This document shows, in pieces, positions 55,179 through 62,200 of a DNA stretch of 64,000 nucleotides. A program made the position numbers and the translations under genes. Where the stretch lies: assembly GCA_024234055.1 (NCBI GenBank), contig JACKOW010000003.1, forward strand, positions 310,001-374,000, read 5' to 3'. This DNA is from Rhodanobacteraceae bacterium. Its GTDB lineage: Bacteria > Pseudomonadota > Gammaproteobacteria > Xanthomonadales > SZUA-5. How positions within the stretch are numbered: position 1 is the stretch's first letter; each line of letters opens with the position of its first letter. Below the pieces are notes generated by a model that worked only from the letters and a program-made list of their open reading frames with translations, ran no database searches and was not told the origin of the DNA.

Positions 55179-55787
55179 GTGGTGCTCACTTTAGTCGCGG
55201 CGCCGGCGGCGTACGCTCTGCCCAGAGCACAGTGGCTGTGGGTCGTGGCGTTGTGGATGGGGATGGTGGCAAGCGCTGCCGCGAGCTCTGACAGCGTGAT
55301 GTGCTCCGAGCCAGTCATGAGCGAGGAGCGAGCCCTGGAACTGGCACAGGTGGCGATGCGCCAGGAATTGCCGGACTTCGAGCGCTACCTGCAAAAAAAG
55401 CGAACGAGCGTACATGTGGACTGCCGCGAGGGTCGAAACCTCTGGCTGATCAGCGCGCATGGCCCGACCTATGCCTTGGGCGATTCGGTGCTCTATCTCC
55501 TGAATGATCTTGATGGCGAGATCATCACCCGCCCCGACCCGCAGTGTCCCGCAGCACGTCTACGCTTGACTGCCGATCAGGCAATCGAGGTGGTCAAGCG
55601 ATACGCGGCGGCGGTCTCTTGGGACCTGGGGCAATATGGTGAACCGTACGCATCACCCGAATGCGTCGGCACCGATGCACCGCGCTGGTTTGTCAATGCA
55701 AGATCGAGATCGAGTTCGCCAGATTCCGAACTGTTCGTGTACGTCGATGACCGCACGGGCAAAGTTAGGATCGTAAGCCAGGGGTAG
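55179..55787 (+). CDS. Hypothetical secreted protein (PepSY-like traits)
   Basis: A 202-aa protein. It has an N-terminal hydrophobic signal (ALPRAQWLWVVALWMGMVASAAASS), two cysteine pairs, and two similar units. Each unit has a helix (EERALELAQVAMRQE; TADQAIEVVKRYAAA) followed later by a strand with DLDGEI or DDRTGKVRIV. That helix-then-DxxTGxV pattern resembles PepSY-type repeats. Start GTG 55179 has a strong GAGGAGGGA SD. Likely periplasmic; function unknown. Confidence 0.6.
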   Translation: MVLTLVAAPAAYALPRAQWLWVVALWMGMVASAAASSDSVMCSEPVMSEERALELAQVAMRQELPDFERYLQKKRTSVHVDCREGRNLWLISAHGPTYALGDSVLYLLNDLDGEIITRPDPQCPAARLRLTADQAIEVVKRYAAAVSWDLGQYGEPYASPECVGTDAPRWFVNARSRSSSPDSELFVYVDDRTGKVRIVSQG

Positions 55788-55792
55788 TCCGC

Positions 55793-55895
55793 GTTGCTTC
55801 GGATAGGCACAGCGCAGCCCAAGGTCTTCGGGGCCGTGCTGCTTCAATGTTGGGCTTCGCTTCGCTCAGCGCCAACCCATGGCCGGCGCTTGTGT
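55793..55895. repeat. GTTGGGCTTCGC..GCTCAGCGCCAACC repeat, copy A
   Basis: About 100-bp unit, GCGCAGCCCAAGGTCTTCGGGGCC...TTGGGCTTCGCTTCGCTCAGCGCCAACCC. Copies recur at 56545-56634 and 59335-59425, with a partial at 57757-57795. The ends are roughly inverted (GGTTGGGC-like). It is a dispersed palindromic repeat. Confidence 0.72.
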
Positions 55896-56018
55896 GCGAG
55901 ATTGCGTTGTTGTGGCCATCGACATGCTGGTTTGCCCGGGCGGGTTCTGCGGTTGTGCGCTGTGCTGCGGCCATCATCCGCGCCAACGCGGGCGCGGATG
56001 GCCTGGCAGCCTGTGGCC

Positions 56019-56369
56019 TCAATCCTTCCACTCGATATGCACTTCCCAGGTGCAGAACTGGAAGGGGTGTACGCCGAGTTCGATGGATTTGCGATCGGCG
56101 GAGACGTAGTAGGAACGTCCGGGATCGGGGCAATCGTTGCCGCCCTCGGGGTTGGTGTATTGCAACTGGTACCACTTCACCTTCTTGCCGAAGCGGGCGA
56201 TCACCGAATTGTCTGATGCGGTGAGGTTGATCTGCTTGTAGCCGTCGATCACCTTGGCCGCATTGGGTTTGGTGATCTGGATCACGGCCCAGCGATCGGC
56301 TGCCGTGGCTTCGCGGCCGAAGAGCAACATCAAGGCGGTCACGGCCGCCACCATCTGCACCTGTTTCAT
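56019..56369 (-). CDS. Small hypothetical secreted protein
   Basis: A 116-aa protein with signal peptide MKQVQMVAAVTALMLLFGREATA, then about 93 residues with two cysteines (NDCPDPGRSYYV; FQFCTWEVHIEW) likely to form a disulfide in the periplasm. No family recognised. ATG 56369 has AGGAGG at ideal spacing; the longer upstream frame runs through repeats and is rejected. Confidence 0.62.
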   Translation of the reverse strand: MKQVQMVAAVTALMLLFGREATAADRWAVIQITKPNAAKVIDGYKQINLTASDNSVIARFGKKVKWYQLQYTNPEGGNDCPDPGRSYYVSADRKSIELGVHPFQFCTWEVHIEWKD

Positions 56370-56840
56370 CACAGCCTCCTGGTTGGCACGGTCTTGATCG
56401 AGATGAACTCGCCTGGCCTGGCTGGCGCCGCGGTGAATGGGCGTCGGCCGCGGGAATGCAGTTCGGCCGGTGTACTCGGTGCGGCAGTGCCGACACGGGC
56501 GGGTTCGATATGCAAGGAGATCGACGGGCTGCAAATGTCGCAGCGCGGATGGGTTGGGCCAGGCGCGGCGCATCCCAACATCTTCGGGGCCGGGCGACCT
56601 CATTGTTGGGCTTCGCTTTGCTCAGCGCCAACCTGCCCGCGCAGGAGTGAGAAATTCGGGCTGGCAGCCTGTCGGACTTGAAAGATCGAAGCGAAAAATT
56701 CGACTGTGCGAGGCCAGATCTTGACGATTTCGCAGGGCAATAGCTGCTCTATTGGCCAAGAAAGCGGTGAAATATGGAGCGCACAGGCGGATTTGCAGCC
56801 GATCCCTTTCGAGTCCGACAGGCTGCCAGGGGCTGCCGGC
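56370..56840. repeat. Intergenic region with repeat copy B and a small inverted-repeat element
   Basis: Contains copy B of the TTGGGCTTCGC repeat (56545-56634), a lone diverged end of the 252-bp element type (56636-56660), and the 169-bp inverted-repeat element at 56661-56829 described separately. No gene was seen. Confidence 0.65.
56661..56829. mobile_element. 169-bp element with 24-bp terminal inverted repeats
   Basis: The ends at 56661-56684 and 56806-56829 are inverted repeats starting CTGGCAGCCTGTCGGACT, with one mismatch in 24. The interior (~120 bp) lacks a transposase frame. The right end lies 11 bp beyond the higA stop. Looks like a MITE or a large structured repeat. Confidence 0.75.
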
Positions 56841-57200
56841 TCAGCTGGTATCGGCCAGCAGACTCTCGTACGGGATGTGCAAACCTGCGTGCAATCGTTT
56901 GACCATGGCCAAGCTGAGGCGACGCTTGCGATTGAGCACTTCGGAAACTCGGCCGCTGGTGCCGATATAGGGTTCCAGATCGCGTGCCGTCAGACCCTGT
57001 TGCTCCATGCGGAACTTGATCGCCTCAATGGGATCGGAGGGCGGCATCGGCTCATGCTCGGCCTCGTAGCGTTCGACCAGTACCGCCAGGATCTCAAGCT
57101 CGTCGCCTTCGGCACTTCCAGCCGGAGCGCCCCACAAGGCATCGATACGGGCCATTGCCTGTTGGTAGGCTGCATCGCTTCGAATGGGTTTGATGTCCAT
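56841..57200 (-). CDS. higA: HigA-type antitoxin (XRE family, COG5499-like)
   Basis: A 119-aa protein. The N-terminal ~60 residues (MDIKPIRSDAAYQQAMARIDALWGAP...) are typical of the toxin-binding part of HigA/COG5499 antitoxins. A C-terminal XRE HTH follows (IEAIKFRMEQQGLTARDLEPYIGTSGRVSEVLNRKRRLSLAMVKRLHAGL). It would neutralise the upstream HigB and repress the operon. Its ATG shares a base with the toxin stop (TGATG), giving coupled translation. Confidence 0.9.
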   Translation of the reverse strand: MDIKPIRSDAAYQQAMARIDALWGAPAGSAEGDELEILAVLVERYEAEHEPMPPSDPIEAIKFRMEQQGLTARDLEPYIGTSGRVSEVLNRKRRLSLAMVKRLHAGLHIPYESLLADTS

Positions 57201-57502
57201 CAGATGGTCTCCGCGTCGATGTCGTCGTATTGCGCATGGGTGCCGACGAAACGCACCTTGGCCAACTGCCGCTGGTAGTCGACGGCCAGCACCACGCGGT
57301 ACTTGTTTCCGCCGATGTTGAACACCACACGTCCACCCTTGAGAATGCTGGCAGAGCGCAATTCGGCCTTCAGTTCCTGCGGCGTTCGGTAATTGGCCTT
57401 TTCCATATGCCGATACCACTCGACCAGCGGTGCTTGGGCATCGGCATAGACAGGACTGCTTTCCCAGAAGAGGCGCAATGTGCCCCGCGCAATGACATGC
57501 AC
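57200..57502 (-). CDS. higB: HigB-type toxin (mRNA interferase)
   Basis: A 100-aa RelE-superfamily protein (HigB, HigB_toxin/COG4680-like), expected to cut mRNA on ribosomes. Segments include HVIARGTLRLFWE, PLVEWYRHMEKANYRTPQEL, GGRVVFNIGGNKYRVVLAVDYQRQLAKVRFVGTHAQYDDIDA, all characteristic. Start GTG 57502 has GGGAGG 6 nt upstream; a much longer open frame upstream is spurious. Toxin-first order with antitoxin second is the higBA hallmark. Confidence 0.9.
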   Translation of the reverse strand: MHVIARGTLRLFWESSPVYADAQAPLVEWYRHMEKANYRTPQELKAELRSASILKGGRVVFNIGGNKYRVVLAVDYQRQLAKVRFVGTHAQYDDIDAETI

Positions 57503-57508
57503 ATCGAT

Positions 57509-57524
57509 CCTCCCATTTTGGGAG
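57509..57524 (-). promoter_or_regulatory. Palindrome covering the higB ribosome-binding site
   Basis: CTCCCA-AAA-TGGGAG, read on the minus strand, is a perfect 6-bp palindrome with a 3-nt loop. Its 3' arm contains the GGGAGG Shine-Dalgarno sequence of higB. It could be the HigA operator or an RNA hairpin that hides the SD. Confidence 0.6.
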
Positions 57525-57553
57525 AAGCATAACCTCAAAGTGATCAGCCCGCC

Positions 57554-57715
57554 ATGGTCCCGAACAAGCTTGTTGTTGCAGCGGCCAACATCCTTGGCGT
57601 GAGCCAGGCTCGCGTATCGGATTTGGTGCGACACAAGACTGACAAATTCAGCCTCGACACCTTGGTGGCATTCGCGGCCAAACTCGGGCATCCGGCACGC
57701 TTGGTGCTGAGCTGA
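57554..57715 (+). pseudogene. Short XRE antitoxin remnant (53 aa)
   Basis: ATG 57554 opens a 53-codon frame, MVPNKLVVAAANILGVSQAR..., with VSDLVRHKTDKFSLDTLVAFAAKLG. This matches the recognition half of HTH_37/XRE antitoxins but lacks the N-terminal region. It is divergent from higB with a 51-bp gap. It may be a remnant, or a minimal DNA-binding protein competing for the higBA operator. No toxin partner follows. Confidence 0.6.
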
Positions 57716-57829
57716 GCCTGGCACTGACGAGGGCATTGATTGTCGTATCAAACGAAAGTGCGTTGCTTGGGCCAGGCGCAGCGCAAGGTTGTCGAGTTCG
57801 AGCAAGCTCCTGGCGGGTGCCGGTTGCCA

Positions 57830-57857
57830 AGCGTCGCGGCTGAAGCCGCTCCCACAG
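57830..57857. repeat. GCGGCTGAAGCCGCTCCCAC repeat
   Basis: Single copy of the TCGCGGCTGAAGCCGCTCCC palindrome, the same family as the unit near 30485. It lies between the antitoxin remnant and the amidase gene, in a 235-bp gap that also holds a partial TTGGGCCAGGCGCAGCGC repeat. Confidence 0.75.
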
Positions 57858-57950
57858 GGGCGGGTTGATGGCACTGGGCGGTGGCGGGCCGGAACAGCTT
57901 GTGGGTATTGGCTATGCTTCGCACATTGCTCTGCCACCTGACGGATCTGC

Positions 57951-59315
57951 ATGAACTTCGCCGGCTTGACGCTTCTTGAACTCTCGCAGCGTCTGGCCGG
58001 GGGCGGGCTCAGCAGTCGGGAGCTGGTGGAGCAGGCGCTGGCTGCCATCGATGACCCGGCGGGCGAAGGCGGGCGTACTTTCATTCGGGTTCATCGCGAC
58101 TCGGCCCTGGCGACTGCAGACCGGGTGGACGCGATGCGGCGTGCGGGCGCTGCTTTGCCGCCGCTGGCCGGGATTCCGATTTCGATCAAGGATCTGTTCG
58201 ACGAGGCCGGCGTGACCACGCTTGGCGGTTCGCGGGTGCGCATAGGCGCGCCGGCGGCGGAGCGTGATTCGACGGTGGTGGAGCGCCTGCGTCGGTCTGG
58301 GGCCGTGATCATCGGGCGTACCAATCTGACCGAGTTTGCCTACTCGGGCGTGGGCATCAATCCGCACTACGGAACGCCCAGGAATGTGTTCGATCGGGCG
58401 CTGGCGCGAATCCCCGGCGGCTCTTCCTCGGGCGCGGCGATCTCGGTGAGCGATGGCATGGCTGCGGCGGCGATCGGCACCGACACCGGCGGATCGGTGC
58501 GCATTCCGGCGGCGCTGAACGGGCTGGTCGGTTTCAAACCGACGGCGCGACGGGTGCCGCGTGAGGGCGTGCTGCCGCTGTCGATCTCGGCCGATTCGGT
58601 CGGGCCGATTGCGCATACCGTGGCCGACTGCGCGCTGCTCGATCAGGTGCTGGCGGCCGAGGATACCGGCATTCCCACGCCTGCCGACGTGCGTGGCCTG
58701 CGCCTGGCGGTTCCACAGACGGTGGTGATGGACGAGCTGTCCGAGTCGGTGGCAAACGCCTTCGCCGCCGCATTGGCGCGATTGTCGGCAGCCGGCGCCA
58801 GCGTGATCGAAGTACCGATGACCGAGCTTGCACAGGTCGCCACGGTGAATCCGCGGGGTGGAATCAGCGCTGCCGAGTCCTACTGGTGGCACCGGAACTG
58901 GATTCGCGATGGGGCGGAGCAGTACGACCCGCGCGTCCTGGCGCGCATCCGTCCGGGCGAGTCGATCACGGCGGCGGACTACATCGAGATGCTGCAGCAG
59001 CGGCAACGTTTCATTCGCCTCATCGGCGCGGCGACCAGCGGATACGATGCGATGCTGATGCCCACTACCGCGGACACGGCGCCCACCATCGCCGAAACCA
59101 GCGCAGACGATGCGAATTACTTCCGCCTCAACTCACGCATGCTGCGCAATCCTTCGATCGTCAACCTGTTCGACGGTTGCGCGCTCTCCCTGCCCTGCCA
59201 CGCACCCGGAACCGCGCCGGTGGGATTGATGATCGCCGGTACGCAGGGCACTGATCGCAGGATTCTGGCGATAGGCCTGGCCGTTGAGGAAGTGCTGACG
59301 CAAGACCGCCGCTGA
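57951..59315 (+). CDS. Amidase signature family protein
   Basis: A 454-aa amidase-signature hydrolase (Ser-cisSer-Lys triad). The Lys is in PISIKDLFDEAG (~79), the Gly/Ser-rich loop is GGSSSGAA, and the nucleophile region is GTDTGGSVRIPAALNGLVGFKPT. Relatives include GatA, AtzF-like and aryl-acylamidases. Absence of gatB/gatC nearby and a short C-terminus argue for a stand-alone catabolic amidase rather than GatA. Likely cytoplasmic; substrate not predictable. Followed closely by a dispersed repeat. Confidence 0.87.
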   Translation: MNFAGLTLLELSQRLAGGGLSSRELVEQALAAIDDPAGEGGRTFIRVHRDSALATADRVDAMRRAGAALPPLAGIPISIKDLFDEAGVTTLGGSRVRIGAPAAERDSTVVERLRRSGAVIIGRTNLTEFAYSGVGINPHYGTPRNVFDRALARIPGGSSSGAAISVSDGMAAAAIGTDTGGSVRIPAALNGLVGFKPTARRVPREGVLPLSISADSVGPIAHTVADCALLDQVLAAEDTGIPTPADVRGLRLAVPQTVVMDELSESVANAFAAALARLSAAGASVIEVPMTELAQVATVNPRGGISAAESYWWHRNWIRDGAEQYDPRVLARIRPGESITAADYIEMLQQRQRFIRLIGAATSGYDAMLMPTTADTAPTIAETSADDANYFRLNSRMLRNPSIVNLFDGCALSLPCHAPGTAPVGLMIAGTQGTDRRILAIGLAVEEVLTQDRR

Positions 59316-59334
59316 GATTGGGTCGTCGCCGATG

Positions 59335-59425
59335 CGTGGCTTGGGCCAGGCGCAGCGCAACCCAACATCGTCGGGGCCAAGCAAGCTTGTTGTTGGGCAT
59401 CGCTGCGCTCAGCGCCAACCTGTGT
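59335..59425. repeat. TTGGGCCAGGCGCAGCGC..GCTCAGCGCCAACC repeat, copy C
   Basis: About 90 bp matching the units at 55793-55895 and 56545-56634. It lies between the convergent amidase and response-regulator genes. Confidence 0.75.
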
Positions 59426-59443
59426 CGATGCCCTGCTCCGGCT

Positions 59444-61798
59444 TCAGCCGAAATCTCCGAAATCGTATTCCAGCTTCTCGCTGGGGGTGCCGATGAAGCT
59501 GCCCATGCCAAAGTCCACGCCGAGCGCGAACAGTTTGGCCAGGGTCTGGGCGTCGGGGATGAAATGGGCTACGACTTCGGCGCCGCAATCGCGGGCCAGT
59601 CCAAGGATGGGAGGTACCTGGCCGGCGGCCCGCAGCGATACGGCGTCCACGGCAATCAGTTCCGGCGCCAGATCTTCAAGTATCTCGCTGCCCTTGCCGT
59701 CAGCGGCAACCCGACCCAGACAGAAACCCACCCGAAGCTCACGCAAGGCCTGCCGCGCAGTCTGTGCGCGCTTCCCCAGCATCAGAGCCTCGTTGTGGTC
59801 GATGCTGAGCACCAGACCCGAGTCGCCCAGGACACGGGCATGCAGTTCGTTGGCGAGGGCTGACATGAAGTCGCGGTCGAGCAGACTCTCGGCGCTCACT
59901 GCCACCACGATGCGTAAGCCCTTGATGCGTTGACGCATCATTCTGGCCTGGTCAAGCGCGCAGCCGACGGCATGCAGGTCAAGGCCCAGACTGCGGCGAC
60001 TTTGCCGCGCCAACGACATCCATTGGCGACGCGTGATGATGCGCTCTCCGCCCATGTCCACCCGCAGCCCCAGGTGCAAATGATATTGCGGCCTTGCCGT
60101 GCCGTGCAGTGGCACAATCGGCTGGAACAACACACTGCAATTGGCAGAAGAGGGCTCCAGAGCCAGCGATTTCTGGATGGCCAGCGAAAGATCTGGGGGC
60201 AGGTCGCTCTGCGCTTCGGCGAGAGCCAGCTTGACACGCTTTCCTCCTGCGTGTCGGGCTACAGCCAGGGTACGGTCAGCAAGATCGACCAGAATCTCGG
60301 GCGGCGGCAAGGATTCCGGCGGCAGCGGCAATACGCTCACACTGACCGCCCCGCCCCCGGGCTGCCCGATTTCCTTGGCGATGGTCTGCCTGATCAGTTC
60401 AGCGCGCTCCATCAGACTGGCTTCGGGCGCACGTTCAACCAGAAACAAGAAGGCCGAGCCCTGCCATTCCGCCATCCGCTCTTCGTCCGCCAGATCCGCC
60501 TGCAACTTGGTGCCGATGCGAAACTGCAGTTCGCGTTCGGCCGCGATATGGGTATTGGGCGAGCACAGGCGACCGCTGTCCGGCGCTGCCAGGAACAGGG
60601 CCAGATTGCAGGGACGATCCTCTCCCAGGTGCTGCAGCATGCTGATCAACTCACCGGTGTGGATCAGACGCGACTCACGCTTGACACTGCGCTTGCTGAA
60701 CTGCTGGCGCAAGGCACGAGCACGCCTGGCCCGCGTCACCACGGCGGTCACCAGGTGGCGGGGACGCACCGGCTTCAACAGATAGTCATCGCCGCCTGCG
60801 CGCAGGGCTTCGTAGCGGCGGCCCTCGTCCTGTTCTCCCGTCAGAAAGACGATCGGCAACATCGCCAGATCTGGATTGTCACGGATCAGGGTGGTCAGTT
60901 GCATGCCATCGATCTCTGGCATGTGCAGGTCGACCAGCATCAGATCCGGCGCAAAGCTGATCACCTCCTCCAGCGCCTTGCGCGAGTCACTGGCCACTCG
61001 CACATCGATGCCTTGCTTGCGCAGAATCGCTTCACAGTACATGGCCTGCGAGCGGTCGTCTTCCACCACCAGAATGCGCAGATGCTCCTGACGATCGCGC
61101 ACATCAACCAGTTCGAACACCCGCGCGCTGAGTTGCTCGAGATCCTCACCTTCCAGTGACGTGTCGGCGCCCATCGCCAGAGCCATCGACCGGGCTGCCA
61201 GATCGCGCCCGCGATTGATGAAGATGATGGTGGCGCCGAGCGATTCGGCGCTGCGGGCGCGTTCCAGTTTCTCAGCGATGGCTCCCAGATCACCGAGGAA
61301 TTCCTGGTCAACCAACACCGCCGCGAGTCCAATGGGATCGATTCGAGCCAGCAACTGCTGCGCGGTCAGAAATTGTTCGGCGCGATACTCCTTGGTGTCC
61401 AGACGCGTCAACAATGCTGCCGTCATTGGCGTTTTCGGTGCCAGCACCATGATCCGCTTGCGGGGATCGACCTTGGTGGTACCGGCTCGCTCGGCGCGCA
61501 ACAGGCCCAGCGTGGCCTCTTCCAACTGTGCCAATCGATGCCACTGCGTGGGATTGGGTGCAGCCAGATCAGACTCGACCAGGAAGCCCAGATATTGGGC
61601 CAGATCGCTCAGCGCGCGAGCCAGGGGTTCGCGCCCGCTGTTGCCGGCAAGATGCACGCCGCTGAGCAGGCCAGAGTGTACTTCTGCAACCGCAGCCTTG
61701 GACCACGACCCCTTGCGCACCGCCTGCCAGCGCGACATGACGGAAATGATCTCACGAGGCAAGGGGATGATCGTTGGTGCGGCGCGGGTATCCAGCAT
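59444..61798 (-). CDS. Multi-domain response regulator with degenerate EAL domain
   Basis: A 784-aa cytoplasmic signalling protein. The N-terminal helical segment contains HLAGNSGREPLARALSDL, an Hpt-like H-x-LxGNSG motif. A degenerate receiver follows (~125-245), then a full receiver with ILVVEDDRSQ, phospho-acceptor LMLVDLHMP and YLLKPVRP. The degenerate GGDEF-like and EAL-like regions come last. The EAL start FQPIVPLHG is kept, but the catalytic ExLxR position reads HLGLR, while GVDFGMGSFIG remains. It probably does not hydrolyse c-di-GMP and may bind it as an effector. Start is uncertain: ATG 61798 is chosen, while TTG 61909 would add a hydrophobic stretch. Confidence 0.8.
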   Translation of the reverse strand: MLDTRAAPTIIPLPREIISVMSRWQAVRKGSWSKAAVAEVHSGLLSGVHLAGNSGREPLARALSDLAQYLGFLVESDLAAPNPTQWHRLAQLEEATLGLLRAERAGTTKVDPRKRIMVLAPKTPMTAALLTRLDTKEYRAEQFLTAQQLLARIDPIGLAAVLVDQEFLGDLGAIAEKLERARSAESLGATIIFINRGRDLAARSMALAMGADTSLEGEDLEQLSARVFELVDVRDRQEHLRILVVEDDRSQAMYCEAILRKQGIDVRVASDSRKALEEVISFAPDLMLVDLHMPEIDGMQLTTLIRDNPDLAMLPIVFLTGEQDEGRRYEALRAGGDDYLLKPVRPRHLVTAVVTRARRARALRQQFSKRSVKRESRLIHTGELISMLQHLGEDRPCNLALFLAAPDSGRLCSPNTHIAAERELQFRIGTKLQADLADEERMAEWQGSAFLFLVERAPEASLMERAELIRQTIAKEIGQPGGGAVSVSVLPLPPESLPPPEILVDLADRTLAVARHAGGKRVKLALAEAQSDLPPDLSLAIQKSLALEPSSANCSVLFQPIVPLHGTARPQYHLHLGLRVDMGGERIITRRQWMSLARQSRRSLGLDLHAVGCALDQARMMRQRIKGLRIVVAVSAESLLDRDFMSALANELHARVLGDSGLVLSIDHNEALMLGKRAQTARQALRELRVGFCLGRVAADGKGSEILEDLAPELIAVDAVSLRAAGQVPPILGLARDCGAEVVAHFIPDAQTLAKLFALGVDFGMGSFIGTPSEKLEYDFGDFG

Positions 61799-62200
61799 GG
61801 TCTGGGAAAATTCGGATGAACTGCGGCGGGCTGTTGAATGTTGCGGATGCGGGACAGCGGCGGCAAGCGCAAAGAGCAGCCAGCCCGGCATCAACCGGAC
61901 TTGGTTCAATACTCGCCGAGGTACCGGAAGCGCCCCTACCCGCGCTGCGTAATCTCTTTTGATTCAATACGATAGGATATTCTGGCCACGTCGAAACGTG
62001 GTCTCACAAAACGAGCTGTGCAATGACTTCATGGCTGTCATCTTTTGTCCACCCGCTTTGAATTCGCATCCTGCAGCCGTTGAAGACAGCCAGGTCTGCG
62101 GCCGTACACCACAGCTCCGTACACAAGGCAAAGTCGCGCTTGCAAACTCGCTCTGCGGTTCCACGCGGGCAAGATCTACACCCGCAAGCTACTATGGGGC
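61799..62200. other. Divergent intergenic region
   Basis: About 400 bp between the divergent response-regulator and antiporter genes. The segment at 61950-62060 is AT-richer than its surroundings and includes a small hairpin (GGCCACGT-CGAA-ACGTGGTC at 61984-62003). Promoters for both genes probably lie here, but none is clear. Confidence 0.5.
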
